Below, piece after piece: positions 1 through 10,400 of a stretch of DNA of 64,000 nucleotides (positions are counted from its first letter, which is position 1; every line of letters begins with the position of its first letter). Location of the stretch: assembly GCA_964036295.1 (NCBI GenBank), contig OZ038464.1:1492501-1556500 (forward strand), read 5' to 3'. The stretch comes from Plumapathes pennacea. Lineage: Eukaryota > Cnidaria > Anthozoa > Antipatharia > Myriopathidae. The position numbers and the translations under genes were made by a program. The notes beneath the pieces were generated by a model, which was given only the letters and a program-made list of their open reading frames with translations, was not told where the DNA came from and did no database searches.

Positions 1-31
1 AGCTTGTAAAGGTACGAGCTTTTCTCTGTAA
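1..31 (+). CDS. C-terminal tail of an upstream paralogue (gene A), partial
   Basis: The first 31 bases read A-C-K-G-T-S-F-S-L-stop. This matches almost residue for residue the end of the alternative last exon of gene B, which reads A-R-K-G-T-S-F-S-L-stop and ends at 36319. The DNA after both stops is also nearly identical for kilobases. I infer that the window opens on the last codons of another tandem copy of the PDZ-ankyrin-ROC-COR-Death gene. The rest of that gene lies outside the window, so nothing can be said about its integrity. Confidence 0.6.
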   Translation, partial: ACKGTSFSL

Positions 32-953
32 AGTAGTACAATGTACTGTTTACCTACCGATCAGATTTGGGTTATAACAAGTAAAGTAACGTTGGTATTC
101 ACTCATGTTGGCACAAGCACCGTTTTCTATGGTCAGCACTATATATATATATCACATGGTAAACTGTTTCCCAAATGTATGTGCAAGGGCGCAATCTTCT
201 TGAGATTTTCTGCCCTCCCTAGTATAGCCCAACATATTCAATTTTGCTCCTAAAATTGCTTGCTGTTGACCCTGTCACGAGGAAAACGGTAAATCTGTAA
301 AATTCAGTGGCGGAATTTCAGAGCTTGGCTTTATGTTTTGACATGGACAACAAGAGACTAGGCGAAGGCATTCACTCTTGTTGTGTAGTTAGTCTATAAT
401 ATTTAAAATTTTAAGAAAGATTTTGTGCTTTGTAGCTCATCAGAATGTGAGGATGATGTATCGGCAAGCCAATAGTACCAAAAATATTTAGAAGTTAAGA
501 CTTAAATTAGTTTAAACTAGTTTCATTCTAATTCTTCTATCCGTTTGTTAGGAATCGTAGAGTTTGACAACACGAGAGTTAAGAGTTAGCTATATCTAGT
601 TTGCCCTGCTGCGTTGCATATCTGTCGCAGTGCTGCCTGAGAATATTTGGCCATTTGCATGCCTGTAGTTTAAGTTTAAGTCGCCCTTGTTGTACACGAA
701 GGTAAGCTGTAGAATCAAAAACTACGTGCACTACACTCACTACGCAGTGTTACGAGAAAGGTGTTCCTTTTAGCGCGTGCGTTTATTAGTTTCGTCAGTT
801 AGTCTGTGTAGACCGACTAAGTCTTTAAAAGAGTCACATCACAGGTAGTGATGCAGTCACGAGCGTTCTCATGCCCATATAGATTATCAGAACGCCATTA
901 TATTGTCACTAAACACGGTAAAAAGGAATAGGTCAGCAAGCGAGGTGACACTA

Positions 954-1186
954 CTAATGCCGTGTTTACACGATACACATTTTCCTCGGTGAAAGCATTT
1001 ACTTTACTGCAGTAAAAGTACGACTCGTCTAGACAATTCACAATACCGTGGGAATTGTGTTTCAGAACAATAGAAAATTTGCCGTAGTAAATGCCAATTT
1101 ACCATCTTGCAGGGCATGGTAAATGCAAATTTATCGCGGTAATTTTTTTTTTGCTGCGGTAAATGTCTCTCGTGTAAACACTGCAT
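954..1186. mobile_element. MITE with 17-bp terminal inverted repeats
   Basis: The ends form an inverted repeat: ATGCCGTGTTTACACGA on the left and its complement, with one mismatch, on the right. The paralogous stretch near 37230 lacks the roughly 230 bp entirely and reads straight through, so the insertion is younger than the duplication, or was lost there. There is no coding capacity. The target duplication is short and ambiguous, so the superfamily is not assigned. Confidence 0.7.
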
Positions 1187-1256
1187 AAGATTAAGTTATA
1201 ATATTTTTAAATTAAGGTCAGCTTAGCGAACCACACAGTCAAAAATACCAGAGTAA

Positions 1257-1520
1257 TGGCCTGGCAAAACGAGGACACATTGTGGCGGCAACATTGTGTC
1301 CTTCAATGTTTCCAGGGTGGCAAAACGTGCGGCAACATTGTTGCGTTCCGCGTGGACACATTAAATGTTTCTAAAGTTTTGCAGAAACATTTTTTGTGTC
1401 CAGGACACCAATTTGTGTCCGCAACAAAAGTTTCGCGCGTGGCAAAACGGGGCAACATTTGGGAAACATGCGCGCGCTAGCAATGCTGCCGCCACAATGT
1501 GTCCTCGTTTTGCCAGGCCT
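1257..1520. mobile_element. Harbinger-like MITE with TAA target duplication
   Basis: A 264-bp element with roughly 40-bp terminal inverted repeats beginning GGCCTGGCAAAACGAGG. It is flanked by TAA at 1254-1256 and 1521-1523. The paralogous empty site at 37293-37300 carries a single TAA. A three-base TAA/TWA target is typical of PIF/Harbinger elements. The short ORFs inside it on both strands are by-products of the repeats. Confidence 0.8.
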
Positions 1521-1574
1521 TAAGCGAGATCTGTATTCGCGTACTAGAAATAGCAACCGTCCAACTTGTATGAC

Positions 1575-1580
1575 AATAAA
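1575..1580 (+). terminator. Possible polyadenylation signal AATAAA (gene A)
   Basis: An AATAAA hexamer conserved at the equivalent place in the other copy (37340-37345), about 1 kb beyond the stop codon at 36319. It could be the poly(A) signal of a long 3' UTR. No transcript evidence is available and such hexamers are common in AT-rich DNA. Confidence 0.25.
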
Positions 1581-1959
1581 CGTTTAATTTGCAACTATAC
1601 ATGCTCGGGTGTATTAGTTGTTCGTGAAATGAAGTCACGCGCAGCAGTTTACAAACCTTGGCGAGCTGCAAGTTTTGTTGTCGCGATGCCGGTGTAACAG
1701 GCTGTTTTGTATTCCTGGCCAGAACGTCCGCCCGGACATATTCTGGCACAAACTAAAATGTCCCCCTATCCAAATTTATCAAATTTTCAGTTCAAATTAT
1801 TCCGAACAAGAGAGATGGGTAAACTGTCATTGTTTAGCAAACGAACTCACCGAATCAAACGATTTTGTCAATTGTGCGAAGAATCAGCTTTGTGATATTT
1901 TAAAGTATGATAGACTTTATTTTAAGTTATATGTAACATGTTCATGCAATACTACTTAA

Positions 1960-2162
1960 CCCTTTCACTCCCAAGCTCATAATACAGATTCTCCTAACCT
2001 TTTCGGAGGAAGATGTATGAGTGATATAGTGAGAATTGATAGTTAAATCAGCTTTCATCTGAGCAAGGTATCAAAAGCCAAGTTCTCCTTACTGTATGAT
2101 ATATTTGTGCTGCCAAAATTGAAGGAGAAAATTGAACTTGATCACTCTTGGGAGTGAAAGGG
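1960..2162. mobile_element. TTAA-flanked MITE (piggyBac type)
   Basis: A 203-bp element with inverted ends CCCTTTCACTCCCAAG and complement, flanked by TTAA at 1956-1959 and 2163-2166. The paralogous position near 37726 has one TTAA and no element. TTAA duplication is the signature of piggyBac-like (also Kolobok) transposition. It is non-coding. Confidence 0.8.
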
Positions 2163-2764
2163 TTAAAGGAGTGTGTTACGCATCTGATTAGAGACGTTCC
2201 TGCAAAAATATACTTGGGTGGTCAAGTAAGCTTAAACTTGTGTTCTTGAAAGTATTGCTCGTAGCCTCATACAAATTATTTGTTGAAGTGATTGTGGCTC
2301 TTTTTGACCTGGCTACAGGTTGACAGTAAGGCTCTGGGTTATAGGAAACCTCTTTTACCTTTATATTTTATTTATTCTGTTTTTTGTTATTCAGTTAGTT
2401 TTCGCGGGACGTAATAATACACTAATGATCTGTGAAACATCTCAGCGAATGACATTATTTAGTACTTAACCGTAAGTGAACCAAGGCCACAGATTGTCAT
2501 CATGATGGGTGCGATTTTGTTCAAAATGTGCTGTCCGCTTAAGCTATAATATCACTAAAAATATTTTCCCTAGTTAAATCGAATTTTATCATATTATTGC
2601 TTAGTGATAACTGCAACGTTTCTCAAAAGTTTATAGGAGTCGTATAAAAGCCAAAATAGTTATGATCCAAAGATTGTCATGGACGAGTGCGCTAAATGAA
2701 ACTCCGGAGTGACCTTAAGCGCATGGCTTTTTTGAGCATTTTTAGAGTAACGGCCATTTATATA

Positions 2765-4264
2765 CTAGAAATACGATAATCGCATATACCCCCTCACTCT
2801 GCCATTGATGGGACTTTTACTTTGGTAACTCCCAATAAGAGTAGCCTTTGTTTTACCGAAATGTTGACTCAATCTTTTCTTCGAACTTAAGTGCTACACG
2901 CAAAGGAAGGAGAAAAAGAATGGTGTGTGTTATACTTTTGCGTTGAAAAAAGAATCGATTGCGTGACGAAGTACGTATTTCCCACGGTCGGCACGTCAAA
3001 TTAATTCATACAGTCTGCCAAGCACGTTCTCGAAATTTAATACTCAAAGTTTGAAGTTGGTCGACCGTCGTAGTACGGGAAAAAAGGAACACTGATTTTC
3101 CAATTTTGAATTCATAGGCAGTACAATTAAATAGGCTTCCTGTGCGATTTGTTTTTACTACCGCATGCACCAGACTCAGGCATGCATATTTAATAGGCTC
3201 GAATTGTTTTGTATGTGAACCCACTCAAAACAGCAAGATTTCTCCCAGAATCAAAGCAAAACTTGAACAGTTTACTTCAAATTATACACGGGCTTCAGAC
3301 CCAGTAATACTTCTAAGGGCTTGTGAACGATTCTCGCTGCAATCACCGCGTGTCAGATTACAGAAAAATAAGACATCTGACTAAGTCATTCAAGACTCCA
3401 AGTTCCGATTGCTCTGAGCGAATACGGTAGCCGAAACTGGCGACAGAAGCGTAGTAAAACAATACTTCGAGGGAAAATGATCAGCATACAGATTTTAATA
3501 CATTCTTGAAGTGATCGAGTTACAAAATATATATTTGTCACGGTGATTGTTCGATTTCCACTGACTAACCTTTGTTGCTTGTCCTTTCTAAATAAGTATC
3601 TGAGTTTAACACAAAACGGCGTCTGAAGCTCCCGATTTGCTTTCAAGCGCTGTTCCCCTTGCGGAGTTGTCTGTGTTACCCGCTTCTGTTCATGTCGCTT
3701 TTGGTCGGCATTCATGCGCTGTTGTCTTAATTTGCGGAGTCTTCTCTTCGGCCCGCTTTTTCTCCTGAAGTTTCCGATTTGCGTTCAAGCGCTGTTCTCT
3801 TTGCGGATTTGTCTGCGTTACCCGTTTCCGTTCATGTCGCTTTCGATCGGCATTCATGCGCTGTTGTTCGCTCGTTTCACAATTTCGCCTTGCTCGTGCA
3901 TGTTCCCTTCTCATTTGAAGACGAGCTTCGCGAGACTGTTGTGTTTCAAGTTTTTCAGTTAACTTTTCCATTTTCGTGAACGCAGCTACAATATATTGTT
4001 ACTTCGTTCAAATCTAAATGCTTCGTTCAAATCTAATTTCTCTAAGTTATTCCGAGTAAAACAACAGGGCACACGTGATCGATCCGGCCTTTGTTATTGG
4101 TTAGCGGGGTAACCGCGCCTAAAGTCGTACGCCAGACAGACTGACTGACTGACAGACAACGTTAAATTTCGAGATGGCGACAGGCTTGGAGTCCCCAAGT
4201 AGGCGGTATAATATTACTGCATTAGTGTCGTGAGTATTTCCCTCACTTCGTTCGGGGATTATCT
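2765..4264 (-). mobile_element. Non-autonomous Helitron-like element, copy 1
   Basis: This repeat recurs at 13941-15494, 41511-42946 (with 44914-44980), 51090-51529 (opposite strand) and 60065-60280. Read on the minus strand, it ends in a small palindrome CGATTATCG followed by TATTTCTAG and then T. That fits a Helitron 3' end (short hairpin, CTRR, insertion before T), although the hairpin is unusually small. It carries a charged repetitive ORF on the minus strand (3386-3971). The 5' end is not defined: shared sequence fades near 4264. Confidence 0.5.
3386..3971 (-). pseudogene. Charged repetitive ORF of the Helitron-like element, broken
   Basis: Two overlapping minus-strand frames (3690-3971 and 3386-3715) encode one Arg/Lys/Gln/Glu-rich polypeptide. 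It is built of repeating blocks such as REARLQMRRE, QRMNADRKRHEQKR and REQRLNANRKLQEKKRAEEK, so a frameshift has split it. Similar charged blocks occur at the N-terminus of some animal Helitron helicase proteins; that comparison is from memory. The same ORF is intact in one frame at 14706-15194. No helicase or Rep domain is present, so this is a remnant. Confidence 0.5.
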
Positions 4265-4968
4265 CTCTTAGGCGCGTTAGATAGTAAGATAGACGTACAG
4301 TTCTTAAATATTTTTGTATCCCTTTTACATAAAGCTCCGTGCCTAACTGGCGGCATTGATTTTTGTATCTAACATAAACTTGTCCTAAACGTACAATGCC
4401 TATTTTAGTCACAGAGCTCGCTCTTTTAATCAACACATCTTTTTGTCCGAAAGCACTTTTGCAGGGCCGTAGCTAGCGGGGCAGTCCCCCACCCCCCCAT
4501 CGAAGGCATCGAAAATTGTTTTAAATTGTTTTAAAATAAGTACATATTGTCGGTTTATTTATTTGCACAACCAATAAACGAGCTGTTTGAGATTTTTTCC
4601 TAGAAAATTACTGGATTTTATATGGCTTGTTAGCACATTGTTTAGGAGAAAATGATCGTGGCAAAATTCAGTCCCCTCCCCCCTCCCCCTCTCTTCACTT
4701 CGCTCTTTCCCTCCCTTCCCCTCCCTGGGTGTGTCGATCAGTTTTGCACGTGACCAGTTCAAAACAGTGGCCATGATGCGTGCGGCAGTTGCAGCTTTGA
4801 GGTAGGGAGTCCTGTCTGTGCTTTATACAGTACTTTTGTATTTATTCCATTCAAATATTTATCCTCGAGGGTAATTCCGTCAAATGTACTCAATTGTGGT
4901 TAAAATAAAAGTCCAATTAGTTGAAATACCTTCAATGCCAGCCTTAATAAAATCGTATTTCGCTCACG
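4265..4968. other. Intergenic stretch without recognised gene
   Basis: It includes a C-rich run near 4486 and a purine/pyrimidine-biased stretch near 4670-4730. The part at 4790-4880 is homologous to 45269-45360 and marks where the segmental duplication resumes. The minus-strand ORFs at 4119-4436 and 4559-4774 are of biased composition and not conserved in the other copy, so they are not called as genes. Confidence 0.5.
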
Positions 4969-5580
4969 TTCAATGCACTTTTTTTGTGCGATACGATTGG
5001 CGGAGTTTGATGCGATTTGGAACACGCGTGAAAGCTACCGGCAATTTCCTGGCTATCTCGGTATGACTTGATGTGGATTTGTAGGTTTGTGCATGTTTTT
5101 TGACCGTTTTTCGGGCCGTGAAAAGGATTTCCGGTCTGGCCGCCATGTTTGGAGCAACAAATCGTACGTGGGGGGTACCCCGGGGCGCTCTTCGCTTGAT
5201 TCAAAGAGTCACTGCTGGTCAGCAGTTTAACAGAAACTAGAGGAAAACATGACAGACGGCAGCGCTGGAACTGCGAGTGAAAATAATCTTTTTCTATCCG
5301 TTTGAATTTGTGTAATTTTGAACTAGTGACATTGAATTAGTGACTCGTTGACCAAAGGGCTGCCCCGGTGTAACCCACACGTACGATTTGTTTCTCCCAA
5401 ACATGGCGGCCAAACCCGAAATCCTTTCTACGGCCCGCAAAACGGCCAAAAACGTGCACAAACCTACAAAGCCACATCAAGTCATACCGAGATAGCAACG
5501 AAACCACCCAGTAGCTTTCACGCGTGCTCCAAATCGCATCGAACTCCCCCAATCCCATCGCACGAACAAAGTGCATCGAA
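4969..5580. mobile_element. Fold-back element with roughly 220-bp inverted arms
   Basis: Bases 4969-5192 and 5357-5580 are inverted copies of each other, divergent but clear, separated by a 164-bp spacer. Both arms contain a CATGGCGGCC-like motif. The two similar peptides predicted from opposite strands (both with HGGQT and SFHACSKSH) are a consequence of the inverted repeat, not two genes. The element is absent from the equivalent part of the second duplication copy (45360-46040). Confidence 0.65.
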
Positions 5581-6029
5581 CATCGCCCCAGCGGGCCGGG
5601 AAAACAGCAAAAAAGGTAGCTTAACTTACCTTTCAAATACTCTGAAAGTAGACTCCTTAAATTTTAGGTTTTGGGTAATTGGAAATTTGACTCATTACTC
5701 ATGACTCGTGACTCATTCGACTCACTGATACTTTAGTCTCATTTTATTGATCAACTAATTGGACTTTCATTTTAACCTGCAAATTTGACCTGCAAATTTA
5801 AGCTGCAGATGTACTCATTCAGATACTTGGCTGCAAATTATAATGTAAAACACAGCTACTGTGTATGGTGTTACTGCATGGCATAAATATATAGTGTAGA
5901 TCTTGAAAATTGCATGAGTTTAATTACTTTTTGTTTTTTATATAAATGTTATATTTTTCCCTGTTCTGTTTTTGTTTGCTTGGAGACATTAGATTGTGAA
6001 AGCTACTCTAAACTTGGAGATGAAACTCG

Positions 6030-6140
6030 GTTATGTATGTATGTGTGTATGTGTAATGTGTGTGTATGTATAACACCTATAGTATATATAATGTGTATTG
6101 TATGTATCTATGTATTTATGTATGTACGTATGTATGTTAG
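6030..6140. repeat. TATG/TGTG-rich microsatellite
   Basis: Imperfect runs of TATG, TGTG and GTAT. The Cys/Val/Tyr-rich ORF read across it is a by-product of the repeat. Confidence 0.7.
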
Positions 6141-6365
6141 GCTGAAGTAAACTTTGCAATGTCGCTCTCGGTAGACTCAGGATGTGATGCTGCATGCTTT
6201 GATTTTTACAAGTAACAAATATGAGCTAAGGGGGATGTCAGCTCTAACGAGCGCTGTTTGAACGCTACCATTCAGTTATGAAGGTCGTCCCAAAAATCTG
6301 GAACGTCCTCCTAACATTTATTATGACACTCTCTGAAAAATTCAACCCTGAAGTTAAAGGTTCAT

Positions 6366-6742
6366 AGCACATTTATGAAAGGCATTCAATCATTCACGGT
6401 GTTATACTGTTTAACTACCTTGTGTCTCCACTCTTCGGATCTTTACACACGGCTAAGTGGACCAAGCATTTCGTGAGAGGTGGTTTGAGTGGCGAAGACA
6501 CCATGCACATAGCACATTTATGAAAGGCATTCAATCATTCACGGTGTTATATCATGTGCACTCTTATAGTGACGTAACTAGTTAGCCATGAGTTGTAATC
6601 TTCATGCGGGCTCGGAACCCAGGTAATTACTAAATGGCTTCTGTTTAAACCTTGTGTCTCCACTCTTCGGATCTTTACACAAGGCTATAAGTGGATCAAG
6701 CATTTCGTGAGAGGTGGTTTGAGCGGCAAAGACACCATGCAC
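6366..6742 (+). repeat. Interleaved direct duplication
   Basis: Two segments each occur twice in direct orientation: about 40 bp at 6366-6405 and 6511-6550, and about 92 bp at 6417-6508 and 6649-6742. The order is a-b-a-b with about 100 bp of unrelated sequence before the last copy. This suggests a local tandem duplication of a roughly 145-bp block followed by an insertion. Function unknown. Confidence 0.7.
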
Positions 6743-7145
6743 TCAGGTGGTTTGGGGAATGCATCCCCTTAAAAATTTAATATCTAGATTTCCTGAAACA
6801 CCATTTCATGCATTTTGAGGCTGTTCTTTTGAACATAATGTGAGTGATCAAATCCAAACCATACATTTTGCAAAATTAACTTAAAGATTGGGTCATTGAG
6901 TATCATCCTCCAAGGGGCACTGCTCAGCCTAAACTACTGCATCAAAAACCATGGACATAATGATTAAATTGCAAGTGCCATAGGTGGAAGCTGGCTAGGG
7001 GGTCCAGGGGCAATGGTCTCTTAGAAGATTTTTGAAATTTGGCTCTCTGAAATGTCATTTCCTGCACACCTTCTTGAAAATACAAGAAGGCTTCCAATAG
7101 AACATCCCAAGGATTAATAAAATGTCTTATTGAATATTAAATATT

Positions 7146-7259
7146 TTAAATTATCAAGTTGATGTAACATATTGTATGGTTGTGTGTTGAGTGTGTCACT
7201 CTAATATTTTTTTGTGCAATAGGCCCTGCAATACTGTAATGTGATGTCACCAGACCAAC
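7146..7259 (+). promoter_or_regulatory. Conserved 5' flank of gene B
   Basis: About 100 bp directly before the ATG are conserved with 46650-46747 before gene C, including TGTATGGTTGTGTGTTGAG and the final ACCAGACCAAC-ATG. The stretch probably contains 5' UTR and perhaps core promoter, but no TATA box is seen. A 5' non-coding exon further upstream cannot be excluded. Confidence 0.4.
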
Positions 7260-7495
7260 ATGGCAGATGACAAGGAACAGACTGTGACAGTGAGGGAGGT
7301 TCAACTTAAAGAAAAAGCAGGAGACCATTTTTGGTACTCTGACAGGTATGGTTTTACCATTGATGGACCCAGAACAAAACAGTTCCAATTGACAGATGGA
7401 AGGGTCTGCAGGCTGCTGTGGTATGTTTCCGGAGTGGAAAAGGATGGCCCTGCAGAAATGGAAGGCATTTTACCTGGGGACTGTATCCTTGAAAT
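7260..7495 (+). CDS. Gene B exon 1: start and first part of PDZ domain
   Basis: Starts MADDKEQ; the same start is conserved in gene C. The exon contains the carboxylate-binding-loop equivalent (YGFTI) and the core V-x-K-x-GPA-x5-GI-x-PGD-CIL of a PDZ domain. PDZ domains bind C-terminal peptides of partner proteins. The donor is GTAAGT and the exon ends in phase 2. Exon length differs by one codon from gene C (236 against 233 bp), with the difference in the divergent stretch at residues 16-28. Confidence 0.88.
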
Positions 7496-10400
7496 GTAAG
7501 TACTATATATATATATACTAGGGGGACCCCCGTAAAATACGGGGATTGGATTTCTTTTTTCTAGCCCTAACATCAAAATCTCTCTGTAGTACATAACCAC
7601 TCGACTGTACCACTCGGTGAATTGCTGATCGATCGACATCAAAAGCTATTTCGAAATTCTTTTCTTTCTTTTCTCCTTTTTGAATTCAATTTTGAGCATC
7701 TCAAATGCAGTTTACCGCGTCAAAGTACAAACGTCCCTGCAGTGCATGTACCACTCGATCATACTCGACTCGTCGAACCACTGAGCGTCCGACATCAAAA
7801 TCTTCCCGTTTTTTGAACATGTGGCAGCATCAGCCCCTTATCCAAACGCCTGACAGCTAAAATTCTATTTCTACACTAAGACGGAATTCTCACCTTCAGT
7901 ATTCGCGTCCTCGGAAATGCTACGGTCGAGAAGATTTCTGACTTGCTTGTTTGCTTGCTTGATTCAATTTGAATTGACAATATGGTAATTATGACTAACG
8001 ACTACGCGAGCATTGGTTGCGTCAGAAATTCAAACACATCTAATTACCGGTTTAATTTGTTGCGTCACAAATCGAAATTAACAATTTGTTACACACACAC
8101 ACACACACATGAGCCGCGGTCAGCGGTTGCTAAGCGTATTATATAGAGATACAGGTATACTGGTATTTCAACAGAAACCCCCTGTCCTTTATTGAGGAGA
8201 TCAGAGTGCAGTTAATGCAAAAGTAATCTTGATGCATGGTTTATTATCAATGTTAAAATACTTTTTAATTTATGAAAGTTTCCAACCATCCCGATTTTGC
8301 TTGAAAATCCCGATGCAACCTCTGAAAATCCCAATTTTGAGGATCAATTTGCTCCCACGAACAACTGGCCCAGAATGTTTTCATCAAATTTTCATAATAC
8401 TTGTCATACGAAGAAACAAAATACTAATCCAGGCAAAGTCTGAGAGTGCTGGAAATGGTGTTTCAGGGCCTCCAGATTTCAAAATGTTCTGGGGGAGCAT
8501 GCCCCCAGACCCCTCTAGAGGCCTTCGGCGCTCAGTACAGTTTCCCTACAATTTTGATCCCGATTTGGCAAGATCAATAGGTTGGACACTCTGTGTTATT
8601 AGTATCAAAAACACTGATCTCAATGCAGGGTTGTCAGTAGAAGTTAAAGTAGGTGTATGATAGTAGCTGGGTCAGCCAGTATAACTTTACTGAGATTGTG
8701 TAGCTTAAACTTTGGCAGAAACTACAAATTTTAGGTTATGTTTTTTGTAGTTCTTGAACAAATATTTGGTCCATAAAACAGATTGTCATCATCACAGTCA
8801 CTGTCTTAATCAGAGTCTGCTTCTCAGCTAAAAGCATCCAACAGTCAGGTTCAGGGAAGCACTGGCAGTTTCTACTTGTTATCCGGAATCAGTTGAATGA
8901 AATCTGAATGAAGCTACACTAAACACACAAATCAGCTTACAAAGTCTCCATATTAGTGTGACATTGAAGAGTTCAATTTTCAATGGTCGCTATGTACTCT
9001 TACCCTAATTGTTTGTAATTATTTGTTTAATTGCAAGCTCTGTATCAGGCTCAGCAAAGCTTTCATTTTGAAGATCAGGAGAGATGTTCAATGTGCAAAC
9101 TTTTTAGATTGCAAGGATTAAAAAAATGTAAACAAAAATTACAATGATAATGTAATCATAATGATCATAAGTTTTCTTTGAATCTTGCATTAACATGACT
9201 TCTTGTAGCTGCAGAATTATGAAGTCAAAAATTTTATGTAACATTATACTTTTACCAATAGAAGGAGGTACGTTATGTTTGTGTTCCATTTTATTTAGTT
9301 ATTATACAACTAGCAACTAGCATGTAACCCTTTGGCTGCTGCTTTCTATGGACAGCCCTCTGAATGTTTACTTTTGCTCAAAAATACCTTTCAGGGAATC
9401 TAGGCTACTGTATGAAACCTTGCTCGAACCCCCCTTCATCAAATCCCAATGGATCTTCCCCAGACTGTTATTCCCGAGCCTGGGGGGGGGGGGTTGGGGG
9501 GGTACTAAATTGTCACACATCTTGCTGAAATGTAGGTTGTTAATTGAAACGTTAATGCTGGCTTTCTGCTTTGACTGTTTTTGTCAGAGGTGGTAAGAAT
9601 GTGGAGGGTGCTAGTCCGGAGGATATAAATCTACGTGTCAATGGGTGGTACACGGACAAACTGGTGCTGGTCGTTATCTCTGATAGCCACTATCAGGTAA
9701 AGTGATAGACACATGTAATTTGGAGTAGTAGTCCCTGTTAAAAATAGGTTTGATCTGTGTTGGCAAGGCAGTCAAGCATAGAATGTGTCAATGTAAGGCT
9801 GATGTGGGTATTTATGCTAAACACTGTAAAAAGATACAGGTATGTTGCCTGATGTTTTTAGTTCTCTTTGTCACAGCAGAGACAAGGGACTAACACTTCA
9901 AACGTTAACCAACACATTCTTTACAGCATTGATAATTATAACCGACATAAGCCTAACCCTTGCATTGATACATTCAAAGTAATATTTTTATTTTACCTTT
10001 TGTGTTTAGTATACTTATCTGGAAAATGAGTTTGAGGATAAAATGATGGCCTTCTTGATGGTCCCTTGGAAATACCATCCAATTTAAAAATCATAGGTGA
10101 TTACATGTAGATTCACCAGCACTGCTCCTGCTACTATAAGTGAATCTTAAGCAAATCTTCTTCAGTAGCATAAGTCAGATGACATTGTTACAGTAGTTGG
10201 AGCCAATCAAAGTGGTTTTTGGGAATTTTAAAACAAGGACGTGCTGCCCTGTGCCACGGTGTTACATACATGCTAGATTTACTACATTTAGGGCTGCAAC
10301 TTGTTTCGGCTGTCACGGCTGCGCAAGTACATGTATTTTGTTCAGCAAAAACTTATTTTGGGAAATTTGATTCAGCCTTTTTGGTACATTAGGTTTTTAG

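Larger units (their letters stand above)
1..4264 (+). repeat. Segmental duplication, left copy (downstream flank of gene A)
   Basis: Bases 1-4264 recur from 36289 to about 44980 in the same orientation, interrupted by different insertions in each copy. Shared stretches include 1-950 with 36298-37230, 1187-1955 with 37231-37735, 2230-2500 with 39367-39650, and 2765-4264 with 41511-42946 plus 44914-44980. It is the 3' flank of a tandemly duplicated gene. Apart from the mobile elements listed separately, 32-953, 1524-1955 and 2167-2764 contain no supportable gene. Confidence 0.85.

Noticed and set aside
4944-5704. Two related ORFs on opposite strands with HGGQT and SFHACSKSH
   Set aside because: They mirror each other because they lie in the arms of a fold-back element.
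8229-8660. 143-codon plus-strand ORF in intron 1 of gene B
   Set aside because: Contains dispersed-repeat sequence, has no known domain and is not open in the paralogous intron.
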